The notes: generated from the sequence alone by a model not told the origin. 21,725 nt of DNA from Apostichopus californicus (GCA_020650975.1 JAIPMN010010438.1:3750-25474), one strand, 5' to 3'. Counted from the stretch's first letter, positions 8,819 through 20,499 are shown. Translations and numbers: made by a program.

Positions 8819-9700
8819 TTGCTTAATTCAGAAAATTTCACAATTTGAGTGGCATTGTCTGCAGCCTAGCAGGTTTTTTGAAGCATACAAGTATGTCTTC
8901 TTAAGCTTGTTGTCTGTTTATAAAATTATCATGTGAGCACTCTTGTTAAACAATGCAACACAAGTCAAAACTGTATTATTGTAGGCGAGCCCAACTTAAT
9001 TTTATTTTCCCTAAAAAATCGGAACTGAATTAGGCCTAACCTAATGTTAGGCTGATCTAGTTCATGCACACGTTGTTAAGATTCTCTGGGTATATTGCTA
9101 AATTTATACAATCCGAGTTCCAAAAGACGTCACAGTCACGACGTAGTGCTTCAACTGGATTGTATTCCCTTTGTGCATAAACAACCTGCGTAACTAACAG
9201 TCACACGACTAATGCATAGATAGGCTCATACACTATAAAGTATAAGCCTACGCTATTTTAGCCTAGCCGATGTGACAATAAAAAGAAGCTGCCGAACACT
9301 GTTCACTGATATATTCCGGATTCACTTGAATCTTGCAAAAGAGCATATGATCGTTCTCTCTTTCAAACAATTAATAACACCAGATATCGCAAGCAAAACG
9401 TTCCTCAAGCAAAATTTCGATCAAGTACTGTATAGTCTTCTGTTCTTTACGTTCACGCGGATCGGTAAAACCTACACGTACATTGTTTAGTGTGCGTGTA
9501 GTGAGTGTATTATGCACATCCCATATATCTATGCACAAAAAGAACGTAAGAGAACAAAGGTCAGATTCTGCGCATTACAAGCAATATCAGCCCAGCATAT
9601 CTGCAATTAGAAAATGACGTCACTATATTTCCTCATCCGTAGAACGTTCTCGAATCGACAATCTAAACTAGCCTGCGAAGCTTGCCTGTAGTTTTGTTGC
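8819..9700 (-). promoter_or_regulatory. Upstream flank of the CNC coding region (possible leader/promoter)
   Basis: No gene seen. It holds an AGGCCTAACCTAA/TTAGGC cluster (9028-9061), GCCTAGCC (9261-9268), GACGTCAC (9126-9133) and a perfect CRE (9615-9622). It could contain a proximal promoter or non-coding first exon, but I see no decisive start-site signal on the minus strand. Confidence 0.35.
9615..9622. promoter_or_regulatory. CRE palindrome TGACGTCA upstream of the CNC start
   Basis: Perfect CREB/ATF-type site about 0.8 kb upstream of the coding start; a candidate proximal promoter element. Confidence 0.5.
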
Positions 9701-10437
9701 ACACACTATGGTTATGTAATGTCGCTAATGATTATCTATTTTGGGGTAACTGTCAAGAAGGCAAACAGATGCAGGCCTCAAGCAGTTGCCGAGGAGATAA
9801 TAGCAACTTTAGTGCCAATATAACCAGGGTAGGGGACAGACCCATCAAAACAATGACGTTGTTGTTTGTCTTACATAAAGACATGCTAAGATCATGGAGG
9901 CTAAGATGTGGTTCACCCTTAGAATCAGAGTCCCTTTATCTCGTTCTAAAGCATTCTAGATAGAGAGAGGGGTTGCAGTTGAAAGATTTCACTGATATAT
10001 GCAGGAATGCATACAGGATGCACAAAAGTACCAGATGGATGACTGAAACTCAATAATGTATTCAAGCAACAAGAACTTGGAGAAGTCGTGTGTTTGGTGT
10101 TGCATCTTGTTCAGGACTTGCTAAAGCTGGGTGTTGTCTGCTTCCTAGGCATTTTGGAATTAAAAATTCTCTCAAACACAGCCAATCACCATTTACTCTC
10201 ACCCTTATGTATTTTAGGAACCATTTTAAAGATAGGTGCTCAATTTTTTTTAGAATTGGAGAGTTAACTAAAGATGACTTTTTCTGGCGACTAAAGAAGC
10301 TCAAAAATGTCAGAGAGCTGTTGGATTCATATTCTTAAACCTGTCAAGGTTCATAAAGTTTGGCATAATCAGCACAGCATAGTCAATAAGGATAACATTT
10401 ATGCAGATATTTAGCAAAAAAGTCTTGTGTGGAAGGC

Positions 10438-10480
10438 TACCAACAACTTTGAGGAGGGGTACCAACAATTTAAGGAGGGG
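10438..10480. repeat. Two-copy tandem repeat, 21-22 bp
   Basis: TACCAACAACTTTGAGGAGGGG followed directly by TACCAACAATTTAAGGAGGGG, with two substitutions and one length change. Confidence 0.75.
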
Positions 10481-10537
10481 GCGCAAATACCCATCCGGTA
10501 ACTTGGTTATTTACACATGATGGTGAAACCGTTGGGA

Positions 10538-10582
10538 GGGGCACTGTAGTCTGTACAGGAGGGCATGGCCCTCTTGTGCCCC
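10538..10582. repeat. GC-rich nested hairpin
   Basis: Outer arms GGGGCAC (10538-10544) and GTGCCCC (10576-10582); inner arms GAGGGC (10559-10564) and GCCCTC (10568-10573) with loop ATG. It follows the tandem pair and may mark an old repeat end. Confidence 0.6.
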
Positions 10583-13497
10583 AGACTGGCTATGGGCCTG
10601 CATTTATGCCTATAGTAGTAACTGATGATTTGTTGGGATTCCTTTCCTTCTTGGAAGCAACATTTGCAAACCAAGGCATTCGTATAACATGATGGATTAC
10701 ACCATACTATCAGTTAGCTAAGTCCCATGTCTATGAGGATAAAAGAACTTTGTTCTGAGGATCCCTAGATCCAGAATGCCCCGCTATCCCCATCCCTTGT
10801 ACAATGATACTGTTATTGGGAGAATAGGAAGCTTTGAAGTTTGTTTCAAATCTAGTTAAAATGTAGATACATTAAATGTGGAATCCTTCCCTTGGCAAGA
10901 TGGTTTCTAACAAGACCTTGTATAAATCTGTTTTGCTATACCGCATGCAAATTAACTTTACAAATCAAACAAGACTTTCTGTCCAGGTCATCCTTTGAGG
11001 ATTCACCAAACACATCTTACAAGCACAGTCCACCCAATTAATTTCTCTAAACAGTAGGGCTCACATGTAGGCTGTACACATACTAATTGATTTACACCTA
11101 TTGCATGTGTTCAGAAGGTGTCACGTGTGTTTTGCACAAAACAGAGATAATTTGCAGGGAGTTGGTCCATAAATGCTCAAAAGGTATTATATGTGTGAGT
11201 GTGAAGTTGGAAACAAAAACTTGCAAGGCCTGCCTTCAACTAGACAACTCCCTCCTGTCACTGTTCCAGACAAAACTGGTACTGCATGGTACAGAAAAGA
11301 ATTTCTATTGATCCAAACGTTCTGCATGAATGAACATCGTGAAAGACACACACTCAGACAGAGAGTTAACAGTTATTAAACTCTGTGTAAAACCACACAT
11401 GTTATGTATTGGTCTCTGTAGCAGCCTGGTTGTGTTTTGCAATCTTACCCTTTTAGCAAGCGAACCAGTTATTTGTTTTGGATATTTGCTGTGCAAATAA
11501 GATACTCCCCTTACTATCTCATTCCAAAATCTTTAAAGGGGTACTGGAACAAGTCACACAAGTTACCCACACTTAAATTCAAAATTAAACTTAATCTCTG
11601 GCATTTCCCTGCCTGTTATTGACCAGAAGTATGGATTCTCTCTAAGAACAATTTTCTCTCTCCTAAAGGAAACAGGAAAAATGTGTAAGTCCCACTCACC
11701 AGACTTCACTGATAAACACACACACAGGCAATGAAGCATTCTGCTGTACAGTTCAATACCATCAATTGTATGAAACCTTTGCCAAACTTTCCATATCAAG
11801 ATATTAATTTTCATTTCCCAGTATTAACAAAAGTATGTACGTCCCTTTTCCATGAATTTCGAAAATTTGCTCAATAGTCACAACCTGAACCTCAATAAAA
11901 TGTTGCTTTTGAAAGCGTTTTTTTGTTTATATTATCATATTCCCACTACAGACGATTTCCTTTCTAGCTACCGCATTAGAAGGGAAAATATGCGATGAAG
12001 AAATACATTCGTGTAAACCTTAATCGCCGCCACATTCAGACTAAGGTGGTGTACAGTAGTATTATATTTTTCAAGATTACTGTAAGATTGTTTTGTTTCA
12101 TACAAATTTTCCTTTAAATTTAAAAGCATGAAAAAGAAAAAAATCCTCACACCATCGCCACAATGATTGATTATAATTTGCACGATAGTCGCTGATAACA
12201 GAGGTTGGCTTGAATAGAGCTTATCTTTATTGACCTGATAGGGGGTTCCTATTGATGCAACACTCAAAACTAGATGGTTTACATTACCAAGAATTTCATC
12301 AGATCTATAGTCCAAATAAAGACTGGAAGGAAATCATGGGTACCGCACACACACCGTGTCAGGGACTTTGAACATGTGTGACACATGATGAAATCAGACA
12401 TCGAACGACAAATCTTACCATTCGTACGGTAGGTGATCTTCAGAGTTCATGCCGTGGGTAGCTGCTAATTATCTGAAATACTGTTCACTCATACCCTAAT
12501 AGCAAATACACTGTAAACTCAATGCAGCTTGCTACTTTTGGCTAACTTTTATACTAACTTAAATGTACTTTCAGGTTTATCCTATAAATAATTTACACAA
12601 CCAAAACAGTATTTTGAGAAATAAAGAAGAACAGTTGTCCAAAAATTTTGGGTGAAGGTTATCAGCTCACAATTTCTTGTTTTCTCAAACATAGCATATG
12701 ATAATGTGAAATGTATTTGGCAAGGAATCAACTTCTGAAACTGCAGAGGTTGCAAAATCAGGCAACCTCAACACCAGTAAATTTTGTTTAATAAGTCCAA
12801 CAAAATATTAAATTTTAATACTCAGACAAAGGTGAAAATTCACTGCTGAAAACATTACAAAAGCGGGTTAGAATCAGAGTAGCATAGAATAGGTCATGTT
12901 TTAGTGATGTTAGGTGCGACGACTTTATTCTTTGACAGAGAGACATACCTAACAACTCCATATGACAGAAATGCTTGCAAGAAATTCTTTCTGTTAGCAT
13001 TATCAAAAAAATGGATGTAGAACTAATGGCATAAAACCTGACTCAAGTTTGATTCAAAATGAGGAAATTACTTGATCATTTGCAGCAAATTGGCTTTTAC
13101 AGTAGGTATAACTGCTACACTCACATTTCAAAGGCACTTAAGTGCTACAATACTAAAACCCCATTTACACATGTATAACATTGATCACCTTATCTTTTCC
13201 ATACTAGCCAAAATGGGTTATATTCATGAAAACTTTTGTGGACCACCAACATTAAAGGTAGAGTACTTATGATCAATGAGAAATTGATCAAGATGAATCA
13301 TTAATATAGGAAATTTCAAAGTTTCCATGTAAAGCAATAGTACCACTGAACTTTCCAGGTACAATAAGAAAAAATTCCCCACAAAAACCACATTTATTTC
13401 AATTATTTGTCCACAACCTGGATGACTTATAACTGACAAGCCATTGTACCATGGATACACTGGTACAAGGTCACACAGATACTGTATGTTTTTATGT

Positions 13498-13519
13498 TGA
13501 ACAAATTGAAATTTGTTCA
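13498..13519. repeat. Perfect 10-bp inverted repeat
   Basis: TGAACAAATT, two bases, then AATTTGTTCA. Another 8-bp inverted repeat, TTGTACCA/TGGTACAA, sits just upstream at 13444-13468. Confidence 0.7.
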
Positions 13520-13604
13520 TATTGGCAGCCATTAGTTAACCTTCCCTGTCCCTCCAGTCTGATCTTCATTCCAGAAATTCTCAATTTAAAAAAAAGAAAA
13601 AAAA

Positions 13605-13645
13605 GCAACAACAAACAAACAACAAACAAACAACCAAACAAAAAT
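13605..13645. repeat. AAAC/AAC microsatellite
   Basis: Runs of CAACAAACAAAC units after a poly-A/AG tract. The small proteins read across it on both strands are low-complexity artefacts. Confidence 0.85.
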
Positions 13646-14864
13646 TGAAATTCTCGAACGGGATACATTGATATTTTTTGGCTTTCAAAACTACATAACA
13701 AAATTTTACAAGAATGAAGTTTACACACTTAGATAAAGATAAACTTCCTCTATGTGAAATGATACGAAACTGTTAGATGGATTCCTTTCACATTTAACAA
13801 AACAGAAAGTAACTTCCTAATTCTGGAAAACATTTTGCAATAAAGGAAAGTTTGTAAGAACTATGTATCTCTTTCGCAGAAATCACAGCTTGCTTGCACA
13901 GGATTTTATAAATTGAAGTTCTAAACATGGTATCTGAATGCTAAATATAAACTGTTCTGATTCAAAACATCCATCAACAAGCCTAATGAAAAATTTGCAA
14001 AAATGTGTTGGTCTGGAAAACAATACCGAGTATTTCCTTCAACAGCGTTTGTGGATTGTGGAATCACTTTTCTTGGACAAGCTGACTCACATCCCGTTCT
14101 GTGCAAAAACTTTCTATTTAGTACAATTAACAAAGTCTAACAATGACCATGAAGCTCATGAATAGCAACAACGCTAAAGAGACAACTTATACAAAATGAA
14201 TTTGACTCTCTTACAAATTTTGAAAAATACTCATGGTGGCAGTTACTTTATTTACACATACTACTGATGTTCATGTTGCAAATACATGCACAAAGTGGTT
14301 ATAATTGTAAACATCCATAACACACTAACTTTTTGCCATGAGACCTACTCCTCCCTTGGGTAAAAAAACCCTGTTAAATATAAGTGAGAAGATGTGGTCT
14401 TTTAACTGTGATATGAGTGAAAGATATGCTATTTACTATAATGAGTAAGCTAAACTGCAGGTCATTAGCTGAAGTTTCCCAATGCTAATGAATAGTATAA
14501 AGAGGTATGTATACTCATCCCTAGTACCTTTTTACAAACAAAGAGGCAAATACCACATTTGCAGGATATTGTGACAAGAATTTGAGACTACCTGACAATA
14601 AATCACCATACTGAATGACAGTGATGAATAACGTCCTACCGAACAGTCAGTTTTTACCTTACAAATAGGCCCTAATAAGGATCCACATCAGGCCTGAACA
14701 ATTTTAACACTGGCTGAAACATTCAAAATCAAGGAGCAATTGCAGAATAACCCGCAACTTTGAAGCAACACCCTTAAAAGAGGTTGGCTACGCCGTCCGT
14801 ACAGCGAGTCTAGTAATACACAGAGAAACACCAAAAATAAGCTGCGTTCAATGTATTATGCTGT

Positions 14865-14909
14865 TGTGGATATATACCACAAGTTTATACTTGAAGGTAT
14901 ATATCCACA
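14865..14909. repeat. Hairpin 1 of a three-hairpin cluster
   Basis: Arms TGTGGATATATACC (14865-14878) and GGTATATATCCACA (14896-14909), extended inside by CAAGT/ACTTG around a TTAT loop, with a small unpaired bulge between. Confidence 0.9.
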
Positions 14910-14910
14910 T

Positions 14911-14954
14911 TACGGTATGGATGTGGATATCCACATATCCACATCCATACCGTA
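14911..14954. repeat. Hairpin 2 of the cluster
   Basis: Perfect 20-bp arms, TACGGTATGGATGTGGATAT (14911-14930) and its reverse complement (14935-14954), with a 4-nt loop. Confidence 0.93.
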
Positions 14955-14997
14955 TGACGGTATATATCCACATTTTTTATGTGGATATATACCGTCA
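14955..14997. repeat. Hairpin 3 of the cluster
   Basis: Perfect 19-bp arms (14955-14973 and 14979-14997) around TTTTT. The arm holds GGTATATATCCACAT, the same motif as hairpin 1. It is followed by copies of CTGTCAGGAC (15011-15041). Confidence 0.93.
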
Positions 14998-15299
14998 GGA
15001 CAGTGTAGGACAACTGTCAGGACTTCAACTGTCAGGACGGTTCATTTTTTGCCATTCCTTTTAAAAACAACCCGTCATTGTATCGTTATATTTATTACTA
15101 TGGTATGGGACTTAATTGAAACTAAAATGGATATTTCTGAAGGGTAATTTGGTTACCAAGTTTGTGCGATGGTGTAGCTAGCTACAGCTCAGTGCTTTGT
15201 GTTGCCGGGTATTCTGCATATTATTAGCCTTAATCAGTGGTTGTCACTGCCTTTTACTTGGTCCCATCATTTTCCAAATGTTAGACTATAGAAAACACC

Positions 15300-15815
15300 C
15301 CTAGGTTAGGCAATGCCTATTCTCGTTATCCCAGGGCTTAGACTAGGTTGTAGCATGGAGGTAAAAACAGAACCCTCCATGGTTGTAGCAATCAATAACC
15401 AACTTACATATTACAACGGTAAACAAGCTACTACTAATGAGTAATGGTAAACTGGCTCTTTAGCTTTCCTAAGTTTAAATTACCCTAGCCAAGTTTATTT
15501 AGCTTGTATTAGCTTAGACAAGCAACCTAGCCGAATAAGTACCAAATTTTGTAGACATCGCCGAGTTTGATTTGGCTAGGTTAATTAAATTGGCTAGGTT
15601 AAATACTAAAGTTTACCTAGGCTAGGCTAATGTAGCTAACACGTATGCTACAGCTAAGAATAGTCTGAATTGATCCATGATAACGTTCTTACCGTTTTCG
15701 GCATTGTTACACGGCCGTGACTTAGCGTGGGACCAATATCTACTTCCATATTGAAAGGTAGTTTCAAGAGTACCAAGCCTCAACACTCCGAAGTCCGATA
15801 TACAAGCTAGGCTAG
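15300..15815. repeat. CTAGG/CCTAG-rich tract
   Basis: About nine CTAGG or CCTAG words, many as GGCTAGGTT or CTAGGCTAGGCT, for example at 15575-15582, 15593-15600, 15616-15627 and 15806-15816. A smaller cluster of related words is upstream of the CNC start (9028-9061, 9261-9268). No gene is seen from 15000 to 16240. Confidence 0.6.
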
Positions 15816-16239
15816 GATTAGCCTACTTTGGGTCAAGTTAGTATCAGAGCCAACACTAACAGTCTACAGTAACAAGCTACTGATGTCACTTGTTAATGTT
15901 CGTAACCTTCACTGTCGGTAAAATGATCAGTGGTAAAACTTCTGCAAAAAGGCACAAAACGAAATGATTCTGAGTGTTTGTAAAATCCCTTGGTGACTGT
16001 TGTTTTGACCAGGCGAAGAAAACAATAGAAATTGCACCGACAATCTAGCGTAGTATTTTCTGAAGTGGTCTGCTGTCATGCGACTGTGCCTTCTTCCAAT
16101 TTGTTTTGCAATCAGTGTGTACGATGCAACGCGTATATCGATCATATACAGTTTTCTTCTGTACACGTTTCTGCATGAACAGCAATAATATGCGTAGCTA
16201 GCTGTGGATTGAAGCGATGATAGCAGAGTCTGTACTACA

Positions 16240-16302
16240 GTCACGTGACGTGACGTTAACGATTACCTAATAGGGATCCAATCAAAATACTCGATGACGT
16301 CA
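16240..16302. promoter_or_regulatory. Promoter-like cluster: E-box palindrome, CRE-like sites and CCAAT
   Basis: Within 63 bp: GTCACGTGAC (16240-16249, an extended E-box of the MITF/TFE/USF type), TGACGTTA (16251-16258), CCAATCA (16278-16284) and TGACGTCA (16295-16302). Such density is typical of a TATA-less, possibly bidirectional promoter. Direction and target gene are not shown by the sequence; a distant first exon of the minus-strand CNC gene is one possibility. Confidence 0.45.
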
Positions 16303-16622
16303 ATGCATGCCTATTCAGTTTTATTTTCTCCAATTTTGGAAGTAGTGGTGGTGGACACCAGAACTTCCTGCCACTTTAGGATATAGTTGAAGCCGGGAGT
16401 TCCCTGGATAGCAGAAGTACTATAGAAGGTACCTTTCCCCAGGCTTTATCCTTCAGAAAGTAGCAGTTCTCAAGTACTTACGGAAATGCGCCGTGTTTGT
16501 TACTTGCTGTTTACATGCGAGTCAATACAGTGAAAATACTAAAAGCGCTACAAAACAAGTGCCATCACTAACACAATAGCTTACACATTGTGCACGTTAG
16601 CTTGTACAAATTTTTGTTGGGG

Positions 16623-16648
16623 GACGTCATGGGCATGGGCATGACGTC
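16623..16648. promoter_or_regulatory. Inverted pair of GACGTCATG sites
   Basis: GACGTCATG (16623-16631) and CATGACGTC (16640-16648) around GGCATGGG. The result is two seven-base CRE-type cores facing each other. Confidence 0.45.
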
Positions 16649-16649
16649 G

Positions 16650-18600
16650 ACTGAGGTTGATTAAAACATCTCCTGTAAATTTGTAAAATCCATGCATCTA
16701 CTTTAAAATGCTATCGTGATTTTCCTCATATCGGCCGTAAAGAAACGTTTGGAGGGTCAAATCGTGAAATACAGAGAAAACGCTATAAAACATGACAATA
16801 GTCATTCTGTTCCAAAGAAAAAGCCATTCTCAATGTTTCCGAGAAAACCCAGGAAACTTTATACTTTAGCAAATCGTTAAGCAAGTTTTATAGCTAACAA
16901 GATCGGAAGACAATACTAAAAAGCAATTGTTAATGTGAAAGATATCGGTCTACCAAGATGAACTTGGACATTCTACGGATTAAATCATCCCCAGTTCGGG
17001 TTGTACCACTTCCCTGTCATAATAAGAAAATCCGTCCGAATCAAACGAGATTGCATGCTTTTCCAGATAGTTATTCCACATCAGAGACACCCACTGGTGC
17101 GGTACTTTGTCTCGACAATCACGCAGTCATAAAGAGGGCAACGGTGGCAGGTGAGGGGAGAGTGCGGCAGGTGGGAGGCGGGGAGGGGCATTCTGACAAA
17201 CTGGTTGAATAAAAGCTCTTAGGCGACCGTCCCTATCTCCATGGTGTGTATCGTCGGCCGGAAAGTATAGATTTCGGTAAATATTTACTCCAGGAGGTAC
17301 TCAATAGACGGTCCACTGTGCCTAAGCCGGCCCGGGGAGTTTTCAGTTTTGGCCCCGAAGACGAATTCGGTCCACAATCTGCAACTAATCGGGATATGTG
17401 GACCATTAATGGCATTACCTTACAAACCCTATACCGGCCTATACGCTGCATATTTGCTCTATATAGGTATACGATGAGATTACGATTATGTCCGTCAACC
17501 TTTACTCTCTTACCGTTGTTTTTTCTTGTTTTCCGTGGATTATCTGTTAGCTCACCTTCGTCATATCGTTTTAACAATGGTACTGTGTAAAGTGGTGGGT
17601 GCTATCTAACAATAACACATCGAACCTATACTACTTCACTGTACACAAGTAAATAGGTATACGGTACGTGAAAATAGGAAATCTAGTAACAAAATATTTC
17701 ACGATACCTGCGACTGAGCTCAGTTTCGATAAGTCTATTTAGCGAGGAATTATAGCAAGGGGGCGCATGTATCCATAAATTGTCACCGAGGATTCAGCAT
17801 CAATTTTCTTTCCTACACACTATGGTATAGCAAACGCCGCTACAAACAAAGCTGGGTTTTTTATTGGGGGGGGGGGGGAGAATAAGGATGTCAGTTTTTC
17901 ATAATTATGTTCTGTGTCACCATATTCGATTTCCAATGATTAATGAATCATATTCTCACGTTGTTAGATATATGGTGTAGATTTTTGTCTTTATGTCTCT
18001 AAACATAGCGTCGTTTGCTTGATCATGGTTTAAACAACGTATTATTTACATCCTTGACTGAATGGCGAACTTTGGGTCGGATAAAAAAGAACCATGTCCA
18101 CCAAAGAAAACAGTTATGTATATGTTTCCATGAGTCCGGTATCAACAAAAAGACCAACAAATATGCTATTTTTTTATTTAGTCATCGGTCGTCTGGTCCG
18201 ACCACGCTCAATATGGCAAAGGTTTTTCAATTAATTTTTCTACGAGGGCAACGAGAGAGAAACATTTTCTTCTTTCGGAATCAAAGATCCATACAAAATC
18301 AAATTCTCAACATATCATCGATTACAAAAAAGGCAGGATGGGCTGGTATACAAAACACTCAAACTTAAGACATTCAGGGCCCGCTTACCTGGTTAGTGCA
18401 CGATTGAGGACCGATGTGCAGATTGAAATGTCTCTCCAGCCGGATTTGGCCGTATAGGCCGCCCTTTGAGAGGCCCCATACTTTATAGCGACTGTAATAA
18501 ACCAACTCAGAGAATATTTTCAAGGACTAGCTTGGGTTGGGGTGGATGGGGAAACAACAATGACTTACAGGGGTAATAACCCTGTGTTCCCAAGCATGAT
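16650..18600. other. Gene-free stretch with uncertain open frames
   Basis: Open frames on both strands overlap at 17233-17590 (114 residues each), and a 117-residue plus-strand frame lies at 18015-18368. None shows a domain, signal peptide or family resemblance that I recognise. A 13-G run is at 17866-17878. Confidence 0.5.
17866..17878. repeat. Poly-G run
   Basis: Thirteen consecutive G. Similar runs lie at 19222-19232 and 20103-20119. Confidence 0.9.
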
Positions 18601-18761
18601 CACACGTTATTCAATCGTGATGCATGGGCAATGGTTAGAAACATAGCAATAGAGAAGGCACTCGTGATCTTTGACACACTGAGCTCAGGAGGTGGCGACG
18701 ATTGCACGGGAAATTATCATAGTGACAAAAAATATGACCGTGACGGTTGTCCATTTGTGAA

Positions 18762-18769
18762 TGACGTCA
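18762..18769. promoter_or_regulatory. CRE palindrome TGACGTCA
   Basis: Perfect site in the context GAATGACGTCAGTATAT. No nearby start site is recognised. Confidence 0.4.
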
Positions 18770-19221
18770 GTATATATCATCACTTTATTCTAGGAGGGCA
18801 GATTTCGTTTCTAGCTGTATCCTGTACAACTCACATATTGGCCAAGTATGGTTGCGGTTATAGCCTTGAACTCGCGGTCTTATCATTATGATACTCAAAT
18901 TCGATGGTCTACTGCAATGGAATCGCGTATAACGAAGGAAACCCAATGAATTCATTATCAGATACGTTTTGATGTTTCTTTCGCTACAGTGCGCTATGAT
19001 ACATATAGTGGCCTATCATTGCCAAATTTATATATTACTATTTATATATTATTATATATTACAGTATATGGTAAATGACTCCGCCAACAATGTAGATACC
19101 GGTACATGTTTTGGTTACATATATGGGTTACATCTACTGGATTTTTTACGAGTATTTCTCAAGCTTCTGAAACCAATGTGATCCATACACCTTAATTGTG
19201 TTATGCGTTGGGTGTGTGGGA

Positions 19222-19232
19222 GGGGGGGGGGG
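19222..19232. repeat. Poly-G run
   Basis: Eleven G preceded by GGGTGTGTGGGA; it could support a G-quadruplex on the plus strand. Confidence 0.85.
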
Positions 19233-19430
19233 TATTATTCCTGGTTTAGACTGTAGACCGGTGGTATTTTAAAGGAGACACCAACCTGACCATCATATTT
19301 AGCTTGATATATGACAGAGATCTTTGTGCAAAACAACTCCCTCACATACAACTATAGGAAATATTTTGCTCCATTTGAGCGATATCCTATTTTTAAAGTC
19401 GTGTCTTCTAGCTGGTATTTTGCAAATTTG

Positions 19431-19438
19431 TGACGTCA
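19431..19438. promoter_or_regulatory. CRE palindrome TGACGTCA
   Basis: Perfect site in the context TTGTGACGTCATAGA. No nearby start site is recognised. Confidence 0.4.
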
Positions 19439-20102
19439 TAGACTCATACTGCCGAAACTATCAGAAACAGTTTACTTTCTCTTTGTGTTTTTTTGATAAA
19501 GGTTCAAGTTAAAACTGTGGATAGCCGGCGTTGACAACTTGACACTGAAACACCTGCCATCATTGGGTCATGTTAAGATTGCCAATAATTTCGATTTAGC
19601 TTTTGCAAAACCTATCTCTATATATGACAGAAAATAAACATTTTATATAAATCAAGAAAATACGTATCCAAAATGAAGCACTTGTTGCTCTTGTACGTCA
19701 TATTTAGACTTGATCAAGCCTCTTAAACCTTGCGTGGGAAGGACGTTTAAGCCTGTGACATATATCACCCAAAGGGAATAAGATTTGACTGAGCTGTTTA
19801 GGGAACTTTTTCATGACAGTGATTTCTATAACACAGACCAATATTGATGGTAGGGTTTGTGTGTCCTCTTTACATGATTTAATATATTGAACATGTATCT
19901 ATTACTTTCTAACCAACCGATGAAATGACGTAAACAGTCATCATACGTAATGGCTATCTATCTGAGCTTTCTTTTCTATTCTTTTTGTCTTGAAATTATA
20001 GTTTGTTGCACGATTAATTCTGATCCATTGCCAAACGAAGGATGCTTCACAGGGTTCACTTTCTAATAGAATATTCTGTCGAATGAGATGGGATAGGTTG
20101 TA

Positions 20103-20122
20103 GGGGGGAAGGGGGGGGGTGG
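20103..20122. repeat. Interrupted poly-G tract
   Basis: G6-AA-G9-T-GG, another G-quadruplex-capable tract. Confidence 0.85.
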
Positions 20123-20499
20123 AATAAGAATTAAAACATTATATTTCAAAGTGTAATTCATGTACATATGTTCAACTGTAATAATAAGGTTATAAATCTT
20201 TTGCTTTCAACTTGAAAAACACTGTCCACTGACTCTTAATAATAAGTGTTCGTTCACTCAAAATCTTTATCATGTTAGCCATTATGTATAGACTAATCAT
20301 TTGTTTCACGCCTCGATAGTAATCTCGCTCCAATAATCAATGAGTTTAATTTACTTTGAAAATCCATTAGCGCTATATCAACAAAGGACCATGCAAGCAA
20401 AGCGTTAAAGCAATAATATTCCATTTCATTGTACCCGTACATATATAATGTACATTATGTAATGTTTAATTAACCAAGTTCCACTGACCGTAATAAAAA

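Larger units (their letters stand above)
9701..14850. other. Gene-free stretch
   Basis: Only short open frames (the longest is 115 residues, minus strand, 11968-12315), of biased composition and without recognised domains. It contains a 21/22-bp tandem pair (10438-10480), a GC-rich hairpin (10538-10582), an AAAC microsatellite (13605-13645) and small inverted repeats near 13444-13519. No RNA gene was recognised. Confidence 0.6.
18601..20450. other. Gene-free stretch
   Basis: No recognised gene. Short frames at 18631-18891, 18969-19181 and 19324-19512 lack any identifiable motif. It contains two CRE palindromes (18762, 19431), an AT-repeat patch (19024-19062) and two poly-G tracts. Confidence 0.55.

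Noticed and set aside
10062..10338. Overlapping 80-82 residue frames on both strands
   Set aside because: No recognisable domain; both strands equally open by chance; no splice or start context supporting either.
13451..13728. Small proteins on both strands across the AAAC microsatellite
   Set aside because: Low-complexity translation (KKRKKSNNKQTTNKQ and its antisense poly-Leu/Phe).
14851..15147. 98-residue open frame over the hairpin cluster
   Set aside because: Its protein is a by-product of the GGTATATATCCACA inverted repeats (repeated IYPH); no sign of coding.
19781..19796. Antioxidant-response element TTGACTGAGC near 19785
   Set aside because: The core TGACnnnGC fits, but the preceding base is not a purine and it is 11 kb from the CNC start; a single weak match is expected by chance.
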